Part shown: piece after piece, positions 1 through 6,552 of the stretch | How positions within the stretch are numbered: the stretch's first letter is position 1 | Layout of the letters: every line of letters starts with the position of its first letter | Assembly: GCA_001483205.1 (NCBI GenBank) | Contig: JPPB01000315.1 | Coordinates: forward strand, 1-8,115 | Direction of reading: 5' to 3' | Length of the DNA: 8,115 bases | Origin: an alpha proteobacterium 3107 | GTDB lineage: Bacteria; Pseudomonadota; Alphaproteobacteria; Rhodobacterales; Rhodobacteraceae | The notes under the pieces: generated by a model | The model's database searches: none | Seen by the model: only the letters and a program-made list of their open reading frames with translations | What the model was told of the DNA's origin: nothing | Program-made: the position numbers and the translations under genes

Positions 1-103
1 CGCCGACCCGCCCCCCCACGGGGCGGCGCGTTCGCGCCTACCCGTGCGGGCCGGACGCGGCCTTTCGGCTGTTCGCGCATCTGTCCCGGCAAATTGGGCA
101 GTG
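1..103. other. Window edge, no gene assigned; small GC hairpins
   Basis: No gene can be assigned with confidence. Two short hairpins are visible: a 7-bp stem pairing 8-14 with 20-26, and a 5-bp stem pairing 25-29 with 34-38 around a GTTC loop. Neither is followed by a T run. Forward frame 3 is open from the window edge to a TAA at 117-119, with mostly G/C third positions, so it could be the tail of an upstream gene. On the minus strand an ATG at 80-78 opens a frame running off the window. Neither reading has a recognisable family motif. Confidence 0.3.
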
Positions 104-143
104 CCTTATCCGCGGGTAAGGTTGAGGCTTATCCGCGGATAAG
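104..143. promoter_or_regulatory. Two tandem palindromes upstream of radA
   Basis: CTTATCCGCGGGTAAG at 105-120 (one mismatched pair, extendable to 104-121) is followed seven bases later by the perfect 16-bp palindrome CTTATCCGCGGATAAG at 128-143. The centres are 23 bp apart, close to two helical turns, which is the usual arrangement of two operator sites for a dimeric regulator. They lie about 140 bp before the preferred radA start. The second palindrome occupies the place where the other copies of the intergenic repeat carry their 5' module. The regulator is unknown, and operator function is inferred from symmetry and duplication only. Confidence 0.45.
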
Positions 144-224
144 GGTGTATTGCCCCCAAAACGCCCCGCCCGGTCGCAAGACCGGGCCGCGCCGCCTCAG
201 CCCTCAATGGGGTGAGGTGGCGCG
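144..224 (+). repeat. Intergenic double-hairpin repeat, copy C (divergent)
   Basis: This is a divergent copy of the element also found at 3878-3998 and 7993-8115. The stretch before hairpin 1 matches the 8010-8033 region closely. Hairpin 1 (169-175 pairing with 180-186, GCAA loop) has the same stem as the 8034-8051 hairpin. Hairpin 2 (188-203 pairing with 209-224) has an unrelated sequence but stands in the same place; it is a 16-nt stem with one mismatch and one G-T pair. No T run follows, so it is not a classical intrinsic terminator. It ends 57 bases before the preferred radA start, so if transcribed it would lie in the radA 5' leader. Confidence 0.55.
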
Positions 225-281
225 CCCCCCTCGATCACCCCGGGGGCTTGCGCGCACATGGCGGGTGCGTCACAAGACAGC

Positions 282-1664
<1,383 letters not shown>

Positions 1665-1668
1665 AGGC

Positions 1669-2226
1669 ATGGAAGGCTTTACCATCATCGACGGCATTGC
1701 CGCCATTCTGATCATTCTGTCGGCGTTTCTGGCCTATGCGCGCGGTTTCGCGCGCGAGGCGCTTGCCATCGGCGGTTGGGTTGCCGCCATCGCCATCGGC
1801 TATCTTTTTGCCGATGAGGTGCGCCCGTTTCTTGTTTCCGTGCCGGTCCTGAGCGACTTCCTCGGTGATCAGTGCGAGCTGGCGCTGCTGGCGAGTTTCG
1901 CGGTGGTGATGGTTGCCGGTCTGATCATAATGTCGATCTTCACCCCGTTCTTTTCCGGTCTGGTGCGAAATTCGGTGCTGGCCGGGATGGATCAGGGTTT
2001 GGGCTTTTTGTTCGGGGTGGTGCGCGGGGCGCTTCTGGTTGTGGTCGCGCTGATGGTCTATGAGTTTACCGTGACCGGGGACAGTGTTCCGGTGATCGAA
2101 GACAGCCGCACGGCGGCGATTTTCGACACCCTGCGCGCAGAGATCAGCGAACGGTTGCCGGAAAACATCCCCGGTTGGCTGCAAGAGCGGTTCAACACCT
2201 TCGTTGTCGTGTGCGAAGAGGTCTGA
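1669..2226 (+). CDS. cvpA: CvpA family inner-membrane protein
   Basis: This 185-residue hydrophobic protein belongs to the CvpA (colicin V production) family. CvpA was first found in E. coli as needed for colicin V production and has since been linked to envelope or bile tolerance; its biochemical activity is not established. About four membrane segments are visible, near residues 5-23, 30-48, 70-95 and 110-131. A soluble amphipathic tail follows (about 140-185). The conserved glycine-rich stretch with the FARE motif (27-30) is present. The start is well supported: AGGAG at 1657-1661, overlapping the end of radA, sits seven bases before the ATG. It lies four bases after radA and 129 bases before purF; linkage of cvpA to purF is seen in many proteobacteria. 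Confidence is high for family and low for molecular role. Confidence 0.92.
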   Translation: MEGFTIIDGIAAILIILSAFLAYARGFAREALAIGGWVAAIAIGYLFADEVRPFLVSVPVLSDFLGDQCELALLASFAVVMVAGLIIMSIFTPFFSGLVRNSVLAGMDQGLGFLFGVVRGALLVVVALMVYEFTVTGDSVPVIEDSRTAAIFDTLRAEISERLPENIPGWLQERFNTFVVVCEEV

Positions 2227-2355
2227 TTGCGGGCGCGCTGCCGGTGTTCCGGGTCATGCCCTGCACGGAAGCCGCGATCCTCTGATGACAGCGCCGCCGA
2301 ATGCAGGTATCAGGGGGCATCTTTTCTGCCAATGGGGGGCGGACCGTCAGCGAAC

Positions 2356-3816
2356 ATGCCTGAAATGCTCCCGAACCACCCGTTCGACGACGACAAGCTG
2401 AAAGAGGAATGCGGCGTCTTCGGCGTGATCGGCGTTGCGGACGCGGCGAATTTCGTCGCGCTTGGCCTTCATGCGCTGCAACACCGGGGGCAGGAGGCAG
2501 GCGGCATCGTCGCCTATCACCCCGACCACGGTTTCAACTCTGCCCGGCGGTTCGGCTATGTGCGCGACAACTTCACCAAGGCCGGGCTGATGGACACCCT
2601 GCCCGGCGCGCTGTCCATCGGGCATGTGCGCTATTCGACCGCCGGGTCCAAGGGCGCGGTCATCCGCGACGTGCAGCCCTTCTTTGGCGAGTTCGCCATG
2701 GGCGGGGCGGCGATTGCCCATAACGGCAATATCACCAATGCCGAGGCGCTGCGGCGCTATCTGATTGAGCGCGGCTCGATCTTTCAGTCCGCTTCGGACA
2801 GTGAGTGCATCATTCACCTGATGGCGCGCGGCACCGGGGCCACGATCCCGGAGCGGATGAAGGATGCGCTCTGCCGGGTGGATGGCGCGTTTTCGGTGGT
2901 CGCCATGACCCGCACCAAGCTGATCGGGGTGCGCGACCCGCTGGGTGTGCGTCCGCTGGTTCTGGGCCGGATCGGCGAGGGCTGGGCGCTGAGTTCCGAG
3001 ACCTGCGCGCTCGATATAATCGGTGCTGATTTCGTGCGCGAGATTGCCCCCGGCGAGATGGTGGTGATCACCGGCAGGGGTGTCGAGACCTTCCGCCCCT
3101 TTCAGCCAAAACCCCCGCGGTTCTGCATTTTCGAGCATGTCTACTTTTCCCGTCCCGATTCGATCATCGGCGGGCGTTCGGTTTATGAGACCCGCCGCCA
3201 GATCGGGGTGGAGCTGGCGCGCGAGGCGGCGGTTCAGGCTGATCTTGTCTGTCCGGTGCCGGACAGCGGCACCCCGGCGGCAATCGGCTATAGCCAGGAA
3301 AGCGGTATCCCCTATGCGATGGGGATCATCCGCAACCAGTATATGGGCCGCACCTTCATCGAGCCGACCGAGCAAATCCGCAACATGGGGGTGCGGCTCA
3401 AGCTCAACGTGAACCGGGCGCTGATCCGGGGCAAGCGGGTGGTGCTGGTGGATGACAGCGTTGTGCGCGGCACCACCAGCCGCAAGATCAAGGACATGAT
3501 CCTTGATGCCGGTGCGCGCGAAGTGCATTTCCGCATCGCCTCGCCCCCCACCGCGTGGCCCTGTTTCTACGGGGTCGATACGCCGGACCGCGAGAGCCTG
3601 CTGGCGGCGCGGATGAGTGCCGAGGAAATGCGCGACCATCTGGGGGTGAACAGCCTGCGGTTCATCTCGCTTGACGGCCTGTATCGTGCGGTGGGGGAGG
3701 CGAACGGGCGCAATCCGTCCTGTCCGCAATATTGTGACGCCTGTTTTTCGGGCGATTATCCGGTTCTGCCGGCGGATATGATCAGACGGGGCTTTGTGCC
3801 GGAGGCGGCGGAGTAG
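2356..3816 (+). CDS. purF: Amidophosphoribosyltransferase (PurF), Fe-S type
   Basis: PurF commits PRPP to purine synthesis, using glutamine to form 5-phosphoribosylamine. The 486-residue product has an N-terminal Ntn glutaminase domain followed by a type I phosphoribosyltransferase domain. C19, in EECGVFG, is the expected nucleophile, so the first 18 residues are probably a propeptide. The PRPP loop VVLVDDSVVRGTTS is at 362-375. C257, C403, C460 and C463 align with the four [4Fe-4S] ligands of the Bacillus subtilis enzyme, so this is the Fe-S, propeptide-bearing type rather than the E. coli type. ATG 2356 gives the usual short leader before FDDDKLKEECG, but no good ribosome-binding site precedes it. 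In-frame alternatives are ATG 2332, ATG 2365 and TTG 2227. The 129-bp gap after cvpA holds no recognised site. Confidence 0.96.
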   Translation: MPEMLPNHPFDDDKLKEECGVFGVIGVADAANFVALGLHALQHRGQEAGGIVAYHPDHGFNSARRFGYVRDNFTKAGLMDTLPGALSIGHVRYSTAGSKGAVIRDVQPFFGEFAMGGAAIAHNGNITNAEALRRYLIERGSIFQSASDSECIIHLMARGTGATIPERMKDALCRVDGAFSVVAMTRTKLIGVRDPLGVRPLVLGRIGEGWALSSETCALDIIGADFVREIAPGEMVVITGRGVETFRPFQPKPPRFCIFEHVYFSRPDSIIGGRSVYETRRQIGVELAREAAVQADLVCPVPDSGTPAAIGYSQESGIPYAMGIIRNQYMGRTFIEPTEQIRNMGVRLKLNVNRALIRGKRVVLVDDSVVRGTTSRKIKDMILDAGAREVHFRIASPPTAWPCFYGVDTPDRESLLAARMSAEEMRDHLGVNSLRFISLDGLYRAVGEANGRNPSCPQYCDACFSGDYPVLPADMIRRGFVPEAAE

Positions 3817-3826
3817 CCCCGCCTTT

Positions 3827-3865
3827 GGCCCGGCCCCCCGCAACGGGCGCTTGAACTTCCGGGCC
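3827..3865 (+). other. Nested stem-loop just after purF
   Basis: GGCCCGG at 3827-3833 pairs perfectly with CCGGGCC at 3859-3865. Inside that loop CCCG (3837-3840) pairs with CGGG (3844-3847) across a CAA loop. It begins ten bases after the purF stop. No T run follows, so it may stabilise the purF mRNA 3' end or help termination together with the hairpins at 3918-3967; this role is inferred. Confidence 0.35.
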
Positions 3866-3877
3866 GAATCCGCTTGA

Positions 3878-3998
3878 AAGACCTCTGCATAATGGCGCAT
3901 TGGCAACCAAACAGTCCGCCCGGCGGAACGCCGGGCAGCGCCTGCCTGCCCCCCGGCAGGCGCTTTTAACGCATCAGCCTGTTGGGGCGTATGGACTT
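3878..3998 (+). repeat. Intergenic double-hairpin repeat, copy A
   Basis: This stretch aligns with 7993-8115. The first 46 bases, and the roughly 36 bases after hairpin 2, align without gaps at about 70% identity or better. The segment from 3935 to 3966, which includes hairpin 2, is identical. Hairpin 1 (3918-3925 with 3929-3936, GAA loop) differs from the other copies at both arms of the stem while pairing is kept. Hairpin 2 pairs 3938-3946 with 3955-3963. The 5' module (3878-3907) also appears alone at 6355-6384. It separates purF from the cobalamin genes and encodes no credible protein; the open frame through it keeps no start codon or upstream reading in the other copies. Confidence 0.7.
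3938..3967 (+). terminator. Likely intrinsic terminator after purF (hairpin 2 plus TTTT)
   Basis: A perfect 9-bp G/C-rich stem (GCGCCTGCC with GGCAGGCGC, 8-base loop) runs straight into TTTT at 3964-3967. It is suitably placed to end the purF transcript 120-150 bases after its stop. The same hairpin sits upstream of gshA at 8054-8079 with only TTT after it and no forward gene visible before it. So the shape may belong to the repeat itself, with termination a by-product. Confidence 0.55.
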
Positions 3999-4091
3999 TA
4001 TGGCAAGACCATCGCCAATTTGGAATGCCGGAGAAAGCGCCCGCCCGGGCATGCGGCTGCCCGACCGGGCCAATATACAGAGGTTTTCCTG

Positions 4092-4127
4092 ATGACCCCG
4101 ATTGCACCACCGAAAGGCCCGCCATGA
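4092..4127 (+). CDS. Possible 11-residue leader peptide, MTPIAPPKGPP
   Basis: ATG 4092 follows AGAGG at 4079-4083 with an 8-base spacer, a better ribosome-binding site than that of the gene after it. The reading is MTPIAPPKGPP and its TGA (4125-4127) overlaps the DUF1636 ATG by four bases. That is the same 4-nt overlap that links DUF1636 to cobC and cobC to cbiB. The peptide has two Pro-Pro pairs, one directly before the stop. Such sequences slow ribosomes and depend on EF-P, so it could couple or tune translation of the cobalamin genes. The signals are visible; translation and regulation are inferred. It could equally be chance in a proline-rich genome. Confidence 0.35.
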   Translation: MTPIAPPKGPP

Positions 4128-4492
4128 CCACCTGGATCACCATCTGCGACACCTGCAAGCGCGAGGGCTGGGATGCGGCCTCTGGCGCGCCGACCGACGG
4201 CGAGGCGCTGGCCGAACTGATCGAGGCGCGCGCGGGCGGCACTGTGCGGACGCGGCGCGTGTCCTGTCTGATGGGCTGCACCCATAGCTGCAATGTCGCC
4301 ATTCAGGGCGCGGGCAAGCTCAGCTATACGCTGGGGCGTTTCGCCCCCACCGACGACGCGGCAGAGGGCATTGTCGAATATGCAAGGCTCCACGCAATCA
4401 GCGAGACCGGGCAGGTTCCCTTCCGGCAGTGGCCGCAACCGGTAAAGGGGCATTTCATCACCCGCCATCCGCCATTGCCAAAGGCCGAATGA
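4124..4492 (+). CDS. DUF1636 cysteine-rich putative metal-binding protein
   Basis: The 122-residue product resembles the DUF1636 family (predicted metal-binding proteins, often found beside cobalamin genes). Its function is not established. It has a CDTC motif (C8, C11) near the N terminus and a second cluster, SCLMGCTHSC (C48, C52, C56), giving five cysteines suited to a metal ion or Fe-S cluster in a small thioredoxin/ferredoxin-like fold. There is no signal peptide or membrane segment, so it is probably cytoplasmic. I chose ATG 4124, preceded by AAAGG, because the next residues lead straight into the conserved ICDTC motif; an upstream in-frame ATG at 4025 adds 33 unconserved-looking residues. 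Its stop overlaps the cobC start by four bases, so it is very likely co-translated with the late cobalamin enzymes. A role in metal or redox support of that pathway is a guess from context. Confidence 0.85.
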   Translation: MTTWITICDTCKREGWDAASGAPTDGEALAELIEARAGGTVRTRRVSCLMGCTHSCNVAIQGAGKLSYTLGRFAPTDDAAEGIVEYARLHAISETGQVPFRQWPQPVKGHFITRHPPLPKAE

Positions 4493-5442
4493 CGCCCGCG
4501 CGCGATCACGGGGGCGCGCTGGATGCCGCCATTGCCCGTTACGGCGGGCGGCGGGCGGACTGGATTGATCTGTCAACCGGTATCAACCCCGTGCCCTATC
4601 CGCTGCCGCCCCTGTCTGCGAGCACGTGGACGGCGCTGCCGGATCGGGGCGCGACCGAGGCCGTGGCAGATGCTGCCCGGCGCTTCTGGCGTGTCCCGCA
4701 GGCCGCCGACATTCTGCCCGTGCCCGGTGCCTCTGCCGCGATTGCACGCATTCCGGCGCTGATGCCCCCGGCGCGGGTCAGAATCGACGCCCCCACCTAT
4801 AACGAACACGCCGCCGCCTTCGGGGCCGCCGGGTGGGAAACCGGCCCTGACCCGGCAGACCCGGCAGAGGCCCGCGTCATCGTTCACCCCGACAACCCGA
4901 CGGGTGCAATCTGGGACGGCGCGGACGAACCACCGGGGGGGCGGGCGCTGCTGGTGATCGACGAAAGTTTCTGCGACACGGTGCCGGAGAACACACATAT
5001 CGCGCGCGCAGGTCAGCCGGGGGTTCTGATCCTGAAGAGTTTTGGCAAATTCTGGGGGCTGGCCGGGCTGCGCCTTGGGTTTGTCATCGGCGACCCGGCG
5101 CTGATTGCGCGGCTGCGTGATGGTCTGGGGCCGTGGGCGGTCTCAGGCCCGGCGCTGGAGATCGGCGCGCTGGCCCTTGCCGATACAGGCTGGGCGGGCC
5201 GGACACGGGCACGATTGCAACAGGACGCCGCCCGGCTTGATGGGCTGATGACCGGGCGCGGGGCGCGTCTGATCGGCGGCACGGGGCTGTTTCGCCTGTA
5301 TGACGTAGGCGACGCCGCCGTCTGGCAGGACAGGCTGGCCCGAAAACATATCCTGACCCGCGCCTTTCCCTACAGCCGGTCGTGGCTGCGCCTCGGACTG
5401 CCCGGCCCCGATGACTGGCAGAGAACAGAGGCGGCGCTGTGA
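4489..5442 (+). CDS. cobC: Threonine-phosphate decarboxylase (CobC; CobD in Salmonella)
   Basis: This is a PLP-dependent fold-type I enzyme of the histidinol-phosphate aminotransferase-like group. It decarboxylates L-threonine O-3-phosphate to (R)-1-amino-2-propanol phosphate, the linker of the cobalamin nucleotide loop. In the 317-residue product the PLP lysine is K187 in SFGKFWGLAGLRLGF (184-198). DNPTG is at 135-139 and the cofactor-pyridine aspartate is D158 in VIDESF. R301 in WLRLGLP is the likely carboxylate-binding arginine. At 317 residues it is shorter than typical aminotransferases (about 360) but usual for this alphaproteobacterial subgroup. ATG 4489 overlaps the DUF1636 stop as ATGA and has AAAGG upstream; a GTG at 4429 is less likely. 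HisC was considered, but the cbiB partner next door makes the cobalamin role much more likely. Naming differs: CobC in the Pseudomonas denitrificans scheme. Confidence 0.9.
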   Translation: MTPARDHGGALDAAIARYGGRRADWIDLSTGINPVPYPLPPLSASTWTALPDRGATEAVADAARRFWRVPQAADILPVPGASAAIARIPALMPPARVRIDAPTYNEHAAAFGAAGWETGPDPADPAEARVIVHPDNPTGAIWDGADEPPGGRALLVIDESFCDTVPENTHIARAGQPGVLILKSFGKFWGLAGLRLGFVIGDPALIARLRDGLGPWAVSGPALEIGALALADTGWAGRTRARLQQDAARLDGLMTGRGARLIGGTGLFRLYDVGDAAVWQDRLARKHILTRAFPYSRSWLRLGLPGPDDWQRTEAAL

Positions 5443-6353
5443 CCCTGACCCTGACGTTGGCCCTGCTGCTCGATGCCGCGCTGGGAGAACCGCGCTGGTT
5501 GTGGTCGCGGGTTATCCATCCGGCGGTGGCGACGGGCCGCGCCATTGGTTGGGCGGACGCGCGTTTCAACACAGGTCCGGCGGTGGCCCGACGGCGGCGC
5601 GGCATTCTGCTCTGTCTGGCGTTATGCGCAAGCGCGGGGGCCACCGGGTGGCTGATCTCTGCCCTGCCTTTCGGCCCGCTCTGGGAGGCGCTCGCCGTTG
5701 CCATTCTGCTCTGCCAGCGCAGCCTTGCTGATCATGTGCGGGCCGTTGCCGGTGCCCTGCGCCTCTCTGTCGGGGACGGGCGCATGGCGGTGGCGATGAT
5801 TGTCGGGCGCGATACCGCGGGGATGGACCGGCCTGCCGTCGCCCGTGCCGCTATCGAGAGCGCGGCGGAAAACTTCTCTGATGGCGTTGTTGCGCCGGTG
5901 TTCTGGTATGGGGTTGCCGGGCTGCCGGGGATTCTGATCTTCAAGGCCGTCAATACGGCGGATTCGATGATCGGTTACCGGACGCCGCGCCATGGGGCGT
6001 TTGGTTGGGCGGCGGCGCGGCTTGATGATGTTCTGAACTGGATACCCGCGCGGCTGACGGCGCTGTTGTTTGTGCTGACAGAGGGAACATGGCGCGCGGC
6101 GCGGGGGGTGCCGCGGGATGCCGGGCTGCACCGGTCGCCCAATGCGGGCTGGCCCGAGGCGGCGATGGCGGTTGCGCTGGGTGTCGCGCTGGCGGGGCCG
6201 CGCAGTTATGAGGGCGAGAGGCGCGATTTTCCCTTCGTCCACCCGGAGGGGCGGCGTGACGCAGGCCCTGACGATATAGAGGCCGCCATCCGGGTTCTGT
6301 GGCGGGCATGGGCGGTGGTGCTTGGCCTTGCCGTTCTGGGGGCAGTGGTTTGA
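5439..6353 (+). CDS. cbiB: Adenosylcobinamide-phosphate synthase (CbiB; CobD in P. denitrificans)
   Basis: CbiB is an inner-membrane enzyme that joins adenosylcobyric acid to aminopropanol phosphate, the product of the gene before it. The 304-residue product shows the family blocks: IVGRDT (121-126), ESAAENFSDGVVAP (140-153), NTADSMIGYR (172-181), LDDVLNWIPAR (195-205) and HRSPNAGWPEAAMA (231-244). Hydrophobic segments lie near 1-14, 55-75, 80-98, 149-170, 204-216, 241-253 and 286-304, consistent with a polytopic protein. The start is GTG 5439, overlapping the cobC stop as GTGA with AGAGG upstream. This frame and length match the family, whose proteins often begin with a short hydrophobic run leading to LLDAALGEP. 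It closes the cobalamin unit; no later cob gene follows. Confidence 0.94.
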   Translation: MTLTLTLALLLDAALGEPRWLWSRVIHPAVATGRAIGWADARFNTGPAVARRRRGILLCLALCASAGATGWLISALPFGPLWEALAVAILLCQRSLADHVRAVAGALRLSVGDGRMAVAMIVGRDTAGMDRPAVARAAIESAAENFSDGVVAPVFWYGVAGLPGILIFKAVNTADSMIGYRTPRHGAFGWAAARLDDVLNWIPARLTALLFVLTEGTWRAARGVPRDAGLHRSPNAGWPEAAMAVALGVALAGPRSYEGERRDFPFVHPEGRRDAGPDDIEAAIRVLWRAWAVVLGLAVLGAVV

Positions 6354-6354
6354 G

Positions 6355-6380
6355 AAGACCTTTGCATTTTGGCGCATCGG
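6355..6380 (+). repeat. Isolated 5' module of the intergenic repeat (copy D)
   Basis: Beginning two bases after the cbiB stop, these bases match the start of copy A (3878-3903) at about 21 of 26 positions, including AAGACCT, TGCAT and TGGCGCAT. The hairpin half of the element is absent: what follows is a G-rich then T-rich stretch with only a weak CGGG/CCCG dyad. It may be a decayed or partial copy, or the module may have a separate role such as an mRNA 3'-end signal. Confidence 0.45.
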
Positions 6381-6408
6381 CGGACGCGGGTTTTGCCTTT
6401 TCCCGGAA

Positions 6409-6443
6409 TGTAAGGGCTTACATTTTCAGTGAAAGCGCTTACA
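6409..6443. promoter_or_regulatory. Tandem LacI-type operator-like palindromes
   Basis: TGTAAGGGCTTACA (6409-6422) and TGAAAGCGCTTACA (6430-6443) are two 14-bp near-palindromes of the TGNAAGCGCTTNCA shape typical of LacI-family operators. Their centres are 21 bp apart, two helical turns, so bound dimers would face the same side. They sit between the 3' ends of convergent cbiB and gshA, where no gene start is evident on either strand. The repressor and target are therefore unknown, and function is inferred from the sequence pattern. Confidence 0.5.
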
Positions 6444-6482
6444 TCCATGCAGCAGCGCCCTGACAGGACCGGGGGCGGAGTC

Positions 6483-6498
6483 TGTGATCAATTTCACG
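6483..6498. promoter_or_regulatory. CRP-like palindrome TGTGA-N6-TCACG
   Basis: TGTGATCAATTTCACG matches the CRP consensus half-sites TGTGA and TCAC with the canonical 6-base spacer, missing only the final A. It lies about 40 bp from the LacI-type sites in the same convergent gap. CRP-family proteins of Rhodobacterales often use other consensus sequences (FNR/FixK type), so the cognate factor is uncertain. No promoter or target gene could be assigned. Confidence 0.3.
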
Positions 6499-6552
6499 TC
6501 GCCACGCTATATGCAGGGGACTTATCAGCAAAAACCGGCCCCCCGCCGCGCC

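Noticed and set aside
3851..3893. Possible promoter using TTGAAC or TTGAAA with CATAAT before copy A hairpins
   Set aside because: The spacings to CATAAT are 31 and 8 bases, not about 17, so no sigma-70 promoter is supported.
4000..4091. Possible cobalamin riboswitch before the DUF1636-cobC-cbiB unit (GGAA...CCGG and GGCTGCCC look faintly similar)
   Set aside because: The B12 box GCCACTG and the CGCAACTGT-type core are absent from 3817-4123, so the resemblance is to G/C-rich helices only. A GCCACTG on the minus strand near 4427-4433 is inside a coding region and wrongly oriented.
3900..4127. A 75-codon frame spanning the repeat and the leader region
   Set aside because: It translates the hairpins into low-complexity text (GQRLPAPRQALL), with a similar fragment in copy B, so it reflects the repeat rather than a protein. 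Only its last 11 codons have a plausible start signal of their own.
2347..4302. Long open frame antisense to purF (651 codons)
   Set aside because: It is a codon-bias shadow of purF, rich in R/H/A/P, crosses the intergenic repeat and has no recognisable motif; purF on the other strand is unambiguous.
6206..6448. Minus-strand frame starting beside the LacI-type sites, considered as their target gene
   Set aside because: Most of it is antisense to the cbiB 3' end, with arginine/serine/proline-rich shadow composition and no clear ribosome-binding site.
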